The notes under the pieces were generated by a model. The model was not told the origin of the DNA. It saw nothing but the letters and a program-made list of their open reading frames with translations, and made no database searches. From Isoetes taiwanensis (taxonomy: Eukaryota; Streptophyta; Lycopodiopsida; Isoetales; Isoetaceae), in assembly GCA_021234155.1 (NCBI GenBank), contig JAJEKV010000095.1, forward strand, positions 3,174,621 to 3,238,620: a stretch of DNA of 64,000 nt, in the 5' to 3' direction. Shown in pieces: positions 38,050 to 47,288 of the stretch. How positions within the stretch are numbered: the first letter of the stretch is position 1; every line of letters starts with the position of its first letter. Position numbers and translations under genes: made by a program.

Positions 38050-38395
38050 TAGGTTAAAAAAACTTGGGGAGACTTGGACAAAGGGCATGGTAGGCTCATC
38101 GCCTTGAGTGGGAGAAGACTAGGTGTTAGGGTCCAAGCTCACCGTTACTCTTGTAATTTTATTGATTAATGTATTTAGTTTAGAAAAAATTGGGGAGACT
38201 TGGACAAGGGCATGGTCGCCTCCGCCTTGAGTGGAGAAGACTAGGTGTTCAGGTCCAAGCTCACTTGGATTACTCTTGTAATTTTATTGATTAATGTATT
38301 TAGTTTAGAAAAATTTGGGGAGACTTGGACAAGGGCATGGTGGCTCCGCCTTGAGTGGAGAAGACTAGGTGTTCGGGTCCAAGCTCACCTACTAC
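38050..38395. repeat. Three-copy tandem repeat, unit about 127 bp
   Basis: GGGGAGACTTGGACAA...GGGCATGGT...GAGAAGACTAGGTGTT...GGTCCAAGCTCAC recurs at about 38066, 38190 and 38317. The units are separated by TTGTAATTTTATTGATTAATGTATTTAGTT. Confidence 0.88.
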
Positions 38396-39199
38396 TGTTT
38401 GTTTTTTTTTATTAATATATCAATAAATAGAAATCTTTCTGAGGATTGGACAAGGGGGGTTTTTGAAAAATTGCATTATTGATTTTCGGGTTTCTAGTTA
38501 AGAATGTTGTTTTTAAAGATGTTAGGGATGTCAAAGAAACAACGATGTGGAGTGGTTAAGAGCAAGAAAAAATTTAAATAGTTGGTTTTAAAAAAAAAAA
38601 ATTAAAAGGGAAACTAACTCTTAAGAAAGTAGGTAAAGATTCATAATGAAGGTTTGAAAAAAGTCACAAAGCAAGATTAATGAATCTAAATTGGTTTGTA
38701 GGTATGGCCCCGATTTGTGAAGACACTAATGATTAGTGAGATTAGCGCATGGTCATAAATGAGATATGTGCTAACGAAAGTCCCGATAGGGAGATGCAAA
38801 CTGGTCAAAGTGTCGACCATTTTGTCGGGCAATTGAAAAGGAAGTGCCAATTTGAGTTAGCACAAAAATGGCGGTCAAGAAGAAATGTTGACTTCTCTCC
38901 TTGACACACATGTAAAGCCAATGATTGGAAACCCCATGGATGAACTGAAGACATGTTTGAAGCATTAGGTCAGACTTAAAAGTCCCAATGCCGAGGCTCG
39001 TGTCAAGGAATGGGTAGCTTCATGGAATTCCTCAAAGAAGCGGCGTTTGGATCACAAGAACATCATTGCGGATCTCAATGCACGCGTCGGTTGAGGTAAT
39101 TAAAATGCTTTGCATCGTGGGGAAGCTCTAGTGGAGCAGGGCCTAGCAAGCCCCACTTTTCTTTGGAGAATCACATGAACACATCAATCTTTGTTGATC

Positions 39200-40259
39200 C
39201 CATGCCCGTAGAGGCCGTGGATGTGATACGCCTTATTGAGGAGAAACCAACACATCGCACGTATCAAATCAAAATCAACGGAACACAACACTTCCAAGAT
39301 GATGAGCTATCTGAGTGGATGGGTTTTCAAGGGCAAAGATAGGGCAGAGACGTATGAGATGGCTCAAAGATACATACGCTTCAAGAGCCCGCATCCTGCT
39401 TTGGCTACATCCATTGGACTTGCATATGAAGTTGCTAGCTCTAGTGGGGATACCATAGGGCCAATGGTGATTCTACCTTTCATGAATGGAGAGACACTTG
39501 CACACTTGTTTGACTATTTACCTAATAACTTGTCACGTTTTAGAAGATGGTCAAATGCAATTGCTAGCGCCAAGAAGAACCGACAAACACATAAAGCTGA
39601 ACTTAGGAGCAAAATGCGAGTTGTATATCAGTATGTTCCAGAGATAGCTCTTGCCCTAGCAGAAGGTGTCGTTGAGATCCACAAAGGCCACTTCACTCAC
39701 ACAAAGCTTAATTGCAAGAGAGTCAAATTACATTTTGATGATGAGTACCAAAATGTGTGGGTGGCCATTGGTGATTGGGACAATGCAATTCATTTTTCGC
39801 TAAAGGCGTCGTCCCTTGTTGAAGTGTCGGTACTTACTTTGGGATGGACAAGCAAAATATCCATGGTTAGAGGAAACTGTGTTTGAGAAATCAAAGGATG
39901 ATGATCGTGTATGGGGACACGAAATTCATGATGTCTATGCATTGGGATATATTTATGAGATGCTTCTGGATTTCGTGCAAGCTATGCGACGAATGGAGTG
40001 GTTTAATAATAACAACAATGCCCAATGGATTAATCCAACCCATATGTACCAACGACGTCTTGACAAGTTGGAGGAGCAAAAAACAAGAATGATGTGCCTA
40101 CGTGAAGACGTATTCTCATCACGACCCAAAGCTTCTGAAGTTGTTGAAGCCTTACAAAGTGTTGGAATATCTTCTACCATGGTTGTGAGACAAAGACGAC
40201 ACATGAAGTGCATGGATGCCTTGGAGATGTCAAAATTGTTGTTGTCACAACTCAAATAA
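39200..40259 (+). pseudogene. Protein-kinase-like fragment (catalytically defective)
   Basis: Open pieces 39236-39886 and 39816-40259 overlap in different frames. The first gives an N-lobe-like start (VFKGKDRAETYEMAQ, then HPALATSIGL and VILPFMNGETLAHLF). Next come LALAEGVVEIHKGHFTHTKLN and a DFG-region equivalent IGDWDNA. The second piece has DVYALGYIYEMLLDF and RPKASEVVEALQS, the F-helix and C-lobe end. In the catalytic loop the HRDLKxxN pattern has become HTKLNCKR, so the catalytic Asp and the metal-binding Asn are lost. A frameshift near 39820-39890 breaks the chain. It looks like a captured host kinase or pseudokinase gene fragment inside the CACTA element. Confidence 0.65.
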
Positions 40260-40710
40260 TGAATACAATATTGTATATCTTGCCATGTTTAAGAGTATTA
40301 AATTTTTTTAATTGTCTAATAACCAAATATATAAAGACACTTTTAATTATTCAAATCCCAATGTTTTGTAATGAACTTCCCATGTTGCTAACATTTGTTG
40401 CTTTCCTACTATGTTATTCATCGCACTCCATATAAATAACTTGCAAGTTTTTGCACATGTCCAGCAACCATGGGATGCGGCACGATGGCATATCTATTGT
40501 TCACAACTTTACTTCTCGCGTGGCTTGGTAGCCTTCTTGTGACCCTAAAACGCAAAAGGCCTTTAAGAGGCTTAAGTTGGTCGTTAGGGTTTAGCTCGCC
40601 ACCACCGCCACCTCCACCATTGTGTGGATTTGGTATGGATTTTTTCTAGGATAAAATGTAAGTTAACCATTTATTTTTAACGTTCTAATGTTTTTAAATG
40701 TAGCGTGTAA

Positions 40711-42160
40711 ATGCGGTTCGTCCTTCTTTTCCTATGCATAATGTTCGCCGTCGTGGTTATGGGCGGATCTTCTTTCGGACCATCACGTAGAAGAGGCGGA
40801 AAAAGGACCTCGCATCCAGCGGGGAAGGCGAAGAGCGTGGAACTCCGAGATATCATCGAGGCGATAACCACGAAGATAGGTGGAATGCCTTGCAATTCGG
40901 GATGTCGCCCCGAGAAATGGAGATTGCGGCGCCGGTTGTTGAACAAAGTAGGAGGTCTCCGGGCGCCCATGACCCTCCACGTCATAGCTCATACACTCCT
41001 TCGAATTCAATCTTGGGCCGTTCAGAACACGAGGAGAATGAACCCCACGAAGGAGGCGCCGACCGTCGTTTACGCCGGAGTGGACATAATTCCTCTTCAA
41101 GCTCTGTTAAAGATCGTGCACCACGCACCACCTCCACGAAGGCATCTCTTTCAATATGAGTGAGTTCATCTTGAATTATGCCCTTTTTTGTTCACTAACA
41201 CATATTCATATGTTAGTCGTATGTTGAGTGTAGTAGCAAGAAAGTTGCCGCCACAACGACCGCAGATGGCGACAATTTTTGGAAGATGGCTAATAATGTC
41301 ACAAATAGCGTTTGCCATAACGTCCACAAGGGTGAATGGAACTCGGGAGCCTATGATGAGGAAAAAGAGAGGATCAAGGAGATTTTAGAGCGAGAATATC
41401 CGAGCTCAAGTCGAGAGATCTCATGGAGGGAGGTTTGTTCAAAGCGGGGTAAACATGTTAAATCCACGTTTATTAGGCTCTTTCGTTCTTCATTATAACC
41501 TCATTGTACTCATATTTTATTTATATTTTGCAGAGGTAATCGGAAGAAGCGGTGAAAGCTCTTGCCAAAGCTTCTGAGGAGTCCCGATAGAGGAAGTGGC
41601 CTGACCTATCCGGGTTGACTAATGAGGCATTTCAAGTACATCATCTCTCCCATGAGTCATTATAATTAGATGATGCCATGTGGACTAAGTCCTTGTATTG
41701 CATTGTAGTGTTTGAAGGCCAACATATTATCAAAGAAAGGGGAAGCTAGAACAAAGCAGCATTTGACGCGAGGTACGACGAAGCAAGTGGCGACCATAGT
41801 GCCAATAAAAGACTGGTGCGGCGGTTATGGCTTTTCGGATAAGCTATTTGTAAGTATAAATTTGGTTTATAATGTAGGTTCTCGAAGTTGAACACTAACA
41901 TTAGTTTTGGTGCTCATTCTCACTAGGCGTCATTTCTTTGGTCGCCCTGCTAAAGATGAACGCGAAAGGGCCTTCAAACAAGGCGGATCATGCGACCATC
42001 GCGTCGCCAGCATGCTTGGCGTGAAAGGGGGATGAAGTGTGTATCATTCATTAGATAATTATTTGTGACTACAATGAACTAATTGTTTGCGATACAATAT
42101 AATGCGGGTAAATGAAGACGAAGCCAATGAAGAAGAAGAAGAAGAGAGCAACAACTAAAG
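40711..42160 (+). pseudogene. Possible second CACTA gene (TnpA-like), decayed
   Basis: Several short plus frames: 40890-41159 (Pro/Ser/Arg-rich), 41286-41498 (EKERIKEILEREYPSSSREISW), a broken stretch near 41540-41640 (EEAVKALAKASEESR), and an acidic end near 42110-42160. Position near the right terminus, a charged composition and a helical EKERIKEIL region suit the TnpA-type accessory protein of CACTA elements. I see no decisive motif. GT...AG-like gaps between pieces allow introns. Confidence 0.35.
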
Positions 42161-42599
42161 ACTTAATATATTTTGTAATGTGCAAATTACATTGTGAAAT
42201 ATATTAATTGAATTCAATTTAAATTTTTATGCTTTGTTCTTATTATTTGTGATTTTTTGTTATGTTAATTTTATGCTCGATTCTATTTTTTTATTCTTAG
42301 ATTTATTAAACATTTAATTACATATTAAACAATAATGCTTATCTACCATTAATATAATTTAATCAATATTTGTTTCTATTTTTCGAATTTTTAAATTTTT
42401 AAATATTTATTCTCGATTTATTTTGTTCATATTTAATATTTATTAATACTATTAATATTATTGATAATATTAATATTAATAAATATTACTAAATATTTAT
42501 TTATATTAAATATTTGTTAATTTTGCATATGAATATTGTTGTCCCGGATTAAATCATATTGAATAATATTAAATAAATTTTTTTTATCAAAATTCCTTA
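42161..42599. other. AT-rich spacer before the CACTA right end
   Basis: Almost pure A/T with many TTAATATT-type words. No gene. Confidence 0.6.
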
Positions 42600-43122
42600 A
42601 TCGTCGTTGAACGGCGTGTCGTCTGCGGTAGCGCGCCGCGTCGGCGTCGTTGAACGACGTTGTCCGGCGTGGCGCCGCCGCCAGAAGCCCGACAACCACG
42701 CGCGGCGAGCGGTGGCAGACAGCCAAAGAACGTCGTTGAGCGGCGTTTCACCGGCAGATACCGCGTCGGCTTCTGTACCGGCAACGCCCACCGGGCCGGA
42801 CATGATGGCGTGTACTTTTACCCGCCGTTGAACGGCGTTGCCAGTCATCGCCACACCCGCAACGGCCCGGCCGGGCGATCCACTCTGGCGGCGATGCGCG
42901 TCGACCGATGCGATAATGCGCGTTAACGGCGTTGAGCGGCGTCATGTAAAATTCGCAAAAACGCCAGCGGTTGCGGCGGCGTATAGCGGCGATAAGCGTC
43001 GTTTATCGGCGCTCGACGTCGAAATAGACGTCGTTTATCGACGTTTTGACGTCGATCATCGACGTGCAAACGACGTCTGGACGTCGTAATAGACGCCGTA
43101 ACAGGGCTTTGGTTTTGTAGTG
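42600..43122 (-). repeat. CACTA right terminus and subterminal repeat array
   Basis: GC-rich array of CGTCGTTGAACGGCG-type units in both orientations over about 0.5 kb. It grades into TCGTTTATCGACG and ACGTCGTAATAGACG words and ends CAGGGCTTTGGTTTTGTAGTG, the inverted CACTA terminus. Open frames here are repeat artefacts. Confidence 0.85.
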
Positions 43123-43450
43123 TGACTAGCTGGGGTGCACAGGCAGATCGTGGGAGTTGGAATTGACTCCTCAGGCGCGCGAATCGGAGCTCGGAAGGTC
43201 TGTGGGCGAAAAGGGGAATGTTAGGGTTTGATGCCTTATGTAGGCTATCAGTTAGGTTTAGGGTTTTCCATGACCCTTGGTCTACTTTTAATGGGTTAAA
43301 GGTCTAAAAAGTGTGCGCACCATTGCAAGTTGCCCCCTAGGCGTCCTTGCTTGGGTATACATCGGCGTACACGTCGACTGGACGGCGTGTACGCATGATG
43401 GCGGAGTACGGTATACGTCTTGAGACCGTATATCGTACTGGAACGTCACA
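43123..43450 (-). mobile_element. LTR of element R, outer (5') part, inverted copy
   Basis: Read on the minus strand it begins TGTGACGTTC at 43450, as the plus copy does at 57321. It shares CCTAGGGGGCAACTTGC (plus copy near 57433) and AACCCTA-rich sequence before being cut by the CACTA terminus. It abuts the tRNA duplication at 43451. Confidence 0.78.
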
Positions 43451-43572
43451 CTGATGTTTGATGGTTGGAAGAGCAAGATTAGCTTCGATCTCATTTCTCA
43501 CCCTATGGTGCAACGATTGCTCAGTTATCCTTATTGCGCCAAGAAAAAAATTAGAAGAGTTGAACCACAGGA

Positions 43573-43643
43573 TCCATTGGCCGAGAATCGAACTCAGGTC
43601 TGTACCGTGGCAGGGTACTATTCTACCACTAGACCACCAATGC
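43573..43643 (-). tRNA. trnG-GCC: tRNA-Gly (anticodon GCC), copy 1
   Basis: 71 nt, the usual plant length. GGTCTAGTGGTAGAAT D-arm, CCCTGCCACGG anticodon arm with GCC, and GTTCGATTC T-loop are all intact. The acceptor stem has one defect: position 1 G faces G, because CCAATGG replaces CCAATGC. It may be weakly functional or a pseudogene. Confidence 0.88.
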
Positions 43644-44057
43644 ACAAGTAATACAAATGAATACCTTTTTAATTAACAAGCACATACAACCAACTCAATC
43701 AAATGCATCTCATAATCCAGTTCTCAAAAAAATATCGTGGTCGTACAATAAGGTGTAGGAATGGTTGTTCTTCTAATAAGTCCAAACAAATGATTATGCC
43801 AAGGCATAAAGCGACAAGATTTGCTTAATCACCGTGTTTTGCCATGCTTGAACTTGATATCATCAAAAATTGAAAGAATTTAAATGTTAATGAGTAACAA
43901 TGTCGAGCATTGGTGTGCCACTAATGGGGCTATGCATAAACCCTAGAATATTGCGTCAGTGGAAGAGTGCGTAGGGAATCTGAATGACAAACTCTAAATA
44001 TTAATCGAATGGACGTATGTGATAGGGACTATAAAATAATATGAAAAAGCTCCTACA

Positions 44058-44139
44058 CGTGGATGATACGATTCAAACCTATGCGAGCAAAGCCCACATG
44101 ATTTCTAGTCATGCCCAATAACCACTCTGGCACATCCAT
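44058..44139 (-). tRNA. trnS-AGA: tRNA-Ser (anticodon AGA), copy 1
   Basis: 82 nt with a long variable arm, as expected for a type II tRNA. Anticodon arm CATGA-CTAGAAA-TCATG gives AGA. The first acceptor pair is A-C rather than G-C, and the T-loop reads GTTTGAATC instead of GTTCGAATC, so this copy looks degraded compared with copy 2. Confidence 0.85.
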
Positions 44140-44396
44140 GACGGCATGTGGAATACTTCCGTTTCTTCTTAGATCATTGAAATATTTAGGAGGATAGGAT
44201 TTGGCTAGTCATTTGTTCTCTTTCATTGTGATGTTTGATGGTTGGAAGAACAAGATTAGCTTCGATCTCATTTCTCACACTATGGTGCAATCGATTGCTC
44301 AGTTATCCTTATGTCATTATCAACATGGTTTAATGCATTAAATCTTCTTTTTGGCTCTTGCGCCAAGAACAAAATTGGAAGAGTTGAACCACAGGA

Positions 44397-44467
44397 TGCA
44401 TTGGCCAAGAATCAAACTCGGGTCTGTACCGTGGCAGGGTACTATTCTACCACTAGACCACCAATGC
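44397..44467 (-). tRNA. trnG-GCC: tRNA-Gly (anticodon GCC), copy 2
   Basis: 71 nt with a perfect seven-pair acceptor stem (GCATTGG/CCAATGC) and an intact GCC anticodon arm. The B box has GTTTGATTC in place of GTTCGATTC, which may reduce Pol III promoter strength. Confidence 0.88.
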
Positions 44468-44514
44468 ACAAGTAATACAAATGAATACCTTCTTCATTAA
44501 CAAGCACATACAAC

Positions 44515-44641
44515 CAACTCAATCAAATGCATCTCATAATCCAGTTCTCAAAAAATTATCGTGGTCGTACAATAAGGTCACCTTATTGTACGACCACGAT
44601 ATTTTTTTGCGAACTGGATTATGAGATGCATTTAATTGAGC
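44515..44641. repeat. Near-perfect palindrome, arms about 60 bp
   Basis: The arm starting CAACTCAATCAAATGCATCT and ending CGTACAATAAGGT is followed immediately by its reverse complement, to TTAATTGAG at 44641. There is almost no loop. Copy 1 of the duplication has only the single arm at 43690-43755, so the inversion arose after duplication. It could also be a foldback sequencing artefact. Confidence 0.82.
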
Positions 44642-44953
44642 ACCGTGCAGGAATGGTTGTTCTTCTAATAAGTCCAAACAAATGATTATGCCAAGGCATA
44701 AAGCGACAAGATTTGCTCAATCACCGTGTTTTTCCATGCTTGAACTTGATATCATAAAAAATTGAAAGAATTAACATGTGAATGAGTAACAATGTCGAGC
44801 ATTGGTGTGCCACTAATGGGGGCTATGCATAAACTCTAGAATATTGCGTCAGTGGAAGAGTGCGTGGGGAATATGAATGACAAACTCTAAATATTAATTG
44901 AATGGACGTATGTGATAGTACGGACTATAAAATAATATGAAAAAGCTCCTACA

Positions 44954-45035
44954 CGTGGATGATAGGATTCGAACCTATGCGAGCAAAGGCCACATAATTT
45001 CTAGTCATGCCCAATAACCACTCTGGCACATCCAC
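44954..45035 (-). tRNA. trnS-AGA: tRNA-Ser (anticodon AGA), copy 2
   Basis: 82 nt with perfect GTGGATG/CATCCAC acceptor stem, AGA anticodon loop (CTAGAAA), long variable arm and canonical GGTTCGAATCC T-loop. This is the best preserved of the four tRNAs. The poly-T edge of the Penelope-like element lies only 17 bp upstream of its 5' end. Confidence 0.92.
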
Positions 45036-45049
45036 TCCAGCATGTAGAA

Positions 45050-45052
<3 letters not shown>

Positions 45053-45080
<28 letters not shown>
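45053..45080. repeat. Poly-T tract (28 bp) at the edge of the Penelope-like element
   Basis: An uninterrupted T run between the tRNA duplication and AGATGGCTTGTTAATGGG, the start of the element copy. The second copy begins after a shorter T-rich stretch (51412-51418). Confidence 0.9.
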
Positions 45081-45084
<4 letters not shown>

Positions 45085-45498
45085 TGGCTTGTTAATGGGC
45101 TGTAAAATTCAAGCAGTAAATACAAAAATATGTTGGTCTAAGCATTACCCCTTATTGTGGTAAAATGATTATAGACGCTTATATTATACAGACCTTTACA
45201 TAATGTAAGAAAAAATAGAACTAGGGTTTATGGAATGAAAATGTTAGGGTTTCATCCTCACGAAAAGGTAACGTGGATGGATGGAGATGCAACTGCTTTT
45301 AGCAAGAATGATAACTAGATACAGATAAGCTGGACTTAGAATACGACCAGTGTGGTGCAACCCTACTAAGGACAGAGATTGCAGATAAATAGCAGTAATA
45401 TGAAGCATAGAGGCTTATACATGTGCTGGTCTCCCGCTGCCGGAAATGTTCTGCTATTGGTTTCAATGAGTATGGGCAGGAAAAAGGGTGATTTAAAC

Positions 45499-45861
45499 AT
45501 GGCTACTAGAAGGAAGCTAGATCTAGAAGCTAGTATGGCTCCCAAGAGAAAGAAGATTTGGGAATTTCGTAGAGTTGCACAGGCTGCAAAACCAACTGAT
45601 AATTCAGAAAGTTCCAAGAAGGATAAGGAGGCAGAGAGCTTAGCTGGGAAAAATGGAGAAGGCAATAGTAAGGCTGGTAAAGAGCATTCTACTAGTAATA
45701 AAGGCTATGGAGAATTCCCTGCAAACAAAGAGGCTGACTCAAAAGAAGATGATGGATCTGGAGCAATGGCCAAACAACACAAGGAAATCCCCTCTGGAGC
45801 GAAATTTATTCAGGTTAATGCTTACCAAAGTGATTTTACCCAATTGCCTGATGGGTTGTAA
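45499..45861 (+). CDS. Lysine-rich N-terminal open region of the Penelope-like element, copy 1
   Basis: Starts at the ATG giving MATRRKLDLEASMAPKRKK, chosen because it is also the first ATG in the second copy (54681). An upstream in-frame ATG at 45379 is possible. The product is strongly basic at first (two K/R clusters, possible nuclear localisation signal), then Ser/Gly/Glu/Lys-rich and low complexity, ending QLPDGL before a stop. It ends shortly before a possible intron, since further protein-like stretches follow at 45950-46050 and 46100-46315. Function unknown; a nucleic-acid-binding leader of the retroelement protein is plausible. Confidence 0.55.
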   Translation: MATRRKLDLEASMAPKRKKIWEFRRVAQAAKPTDNSESSKKDKEAESLAGKNGEGNSKAGKEHSTSNKGYGEFPANKEADSKEDDGSGAMAKQHKEIPSGAKFIQVNAYQSDFTQLPDGL

Positions 45862-46099
45862 AATTATTTGAATCTAATTACGTATATTCAACTTAATGTG
45901 CTTTAGTAGAATTCGATCTGTAAGTATTAGAATACATTTAATGAGGTTGATCCTGATTTGCTTAATAGGAAGCTAATTTATAGATCATCTTGGGGCGACA
46001 TTGTAGAGCTTGCTGGCTTGATGTTAACTCAGGATAATGTTTATGGAATAGTCCTATGTGTAGCTACTCTTGTATGATTAAATAGAGTTTAACTGCTGA

Positions 46100-46315
46100 A
46101 TGAGAAAAGAAATATGCAGAAATACCCTTCATAATGCATATAGGCAGAAATATCTCTGGTCTGGAGCTATGTTACATATGAAGGTAATCAACAGGGGATA
46201 TAAAGATGAGAAAGTGATAAAAGACAAGATCATGAAAAGAATAGGGCAGAATAGTCTAGTCTGGTTTATTCATCCTATTGGGCTATATGCTGGCATTAAA
46301 TCTCTGCCAGACTGA
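46100..46315 (+). CDS. Putative exon of the Penelope-like element
   Basis: 72 codons, including AYRQKYLWSGAMLHMK and VWFIHPIGLYAGIKSLPD. The frame is kept in the second copy across its interruption (end near 57304), which favours coding. It contains a GT at AAG|GTAATC that could be a splice donor. No domain recognised. Confidence 0.4.
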   Translation: MRKEICRNTLHNAYRQKYLWSGAMLHMKVINRGYKDEKVIKDKIMKRIGQNSLVWFIHPIGLYAGIKSLPD

Positions 46316-47288
46316 ACATGATACATGTGTTAGACGTAAACTGCAGATTTAAATATCATTTGTGCTTTGGTGCATAACTTCTTAGCTAATCCTAATGAAT
46401 TAAGGTGACCATGCTATTCTATATTAAATAGTTGTAGCCGGACTGAACATAAATAGTGAGAATAAACTTATGGTCTGTTTGGTTAAATGCTGGACACGAG
46501 TCACATTATAGAATTTTCTGATAAATAACATAGAATCTTGCATATACGTGGTAGCATAGGGGCGCACAAGAACATCTGGAGTTGCATGATTGCTGTACTA
46601 TTAACTCTAGATTTTGGCAGTCCAAAGAGCTTTTCATGTTAACATAGGATGGTTATTATGGAAATCCTGGGTATGATTGTATTGATACTTATGAAACAAA
46701 GGCATAGACTGGTCTGTGAACTGTGGAAGGTAATAGATATGGGACCATAAAAGTTACTGATAACCAATCGTCCATGGTAAGAATACTATCATATATACTT
46801 GAACAATGGCCAAAAGAAGGCTCGATATGCCACTGAAATTTTAGGCTCATGTGATCCAGATATGTCCTGCAGTATACTTTTGTATTGTTTCATCTATTTT
46901 GCATGGTGAAGGGGATAACCCAAGAGACCTAATGCTTACTGTCCGTCGCTGTCATCATTACCCTTCTTAGGCTAATTTTTGGCTGGTTTACTGCAGGTAA
47001 CCAGGTTTCTTGCTCCATGCTTTGATGTTTATAACGTTCTAAGCTGATGGTTCAAAAAACAAGACTGAAAGTAAGATATTTCCATTGGGAGATCATTGAA
47101 TATGCTGAGTTCTCAGTATTTGTATCTTAAAGTATAAGCTTGTCTTAAGTCTTTTCGGTTGATTATTTCTTAAGTTTGTAATAATTATTGATCTCTGTGG
47201 ATTATATGATTTTATTTCTATCATTCTTGGAATATAAGTTCTTTTTCTGAAAAAATATGATATCATTACAAAGTATATATTTTTTAGA
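46316..47288. other. Probable intron or spacer in the Penelope-like element
   Basis: AT-rich, full of stops in all frames. A plausible acceptor (ATATTTTTTAG) ends it at about 47288, just before a protein-like exon. Confidence 0.4.

Larger units (their letters stand above)
37171..39199. other. Low-complexity CACTA interior
   Basis: Contains a TTC microsatellite at 37612-37672. GGACGTCGTTGAAAGACGAGGCC occurs twice, at about 37694 and 37748. A three-copy tandem repeat lies at 38050-38395. The rest is AT-rich, with no supported gene up to the kinase-like fragment. Confidence 0.5.
10955..43122. mobile_element. Large CACTA (En/Spm) DNA transposon, about 32 kb
   Basis: Left end CACTACAAAGGG at 10955; right end ...GGTTTTGTAGTG at 43122, the inverted CACTACAAAACC. 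Both ends carry dense arrays of a GTCGTTnAnCGGCG motif, the expected subterminal binding repeats. A Tnp2-type transposase remnant lies inside (17200-19100). The 3-bp flanks are CGA (left) and TGA (right), a target duplication with one mismatch. Outside both ends the sequence is the same inverted LTR, so insertion into a pre-existing element explains the layout. The element is far larger than typical because it contains a satellite array and captured gene fragments. Confidence 0.82.
43451..45052. repeat. Tandem duplication carrying a tRNA-Gly/tRNA-Ser pair
   Basis: Unit 1 (43451-44228) and unit 2 (44229-45052) share GATGTTTGATGGTTGGAAGA, both tRNA genes and their flanks, with moderate divergence. 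The left edge coincides with the LTR end, and the right edge with the poly-T that begins the Penelope-like element. Confidence 0.88.

Noticed and set aside
41740-41790. ARTKQHLTR in a frame near the CACTA right end, another apparent H3-like string
   Set aside because: Only five residues match, it is internal, in a broken frame and without a start codon. Coincidence is the simplest view.
45081-47288. Possible GIY-YIG endonuclease domain expected for a Penelope-like element
   Set aside because: No GIY...YIG spacing or catalytic Arg/Glu pattern could be found in any frame. Absence noted rather than forced.
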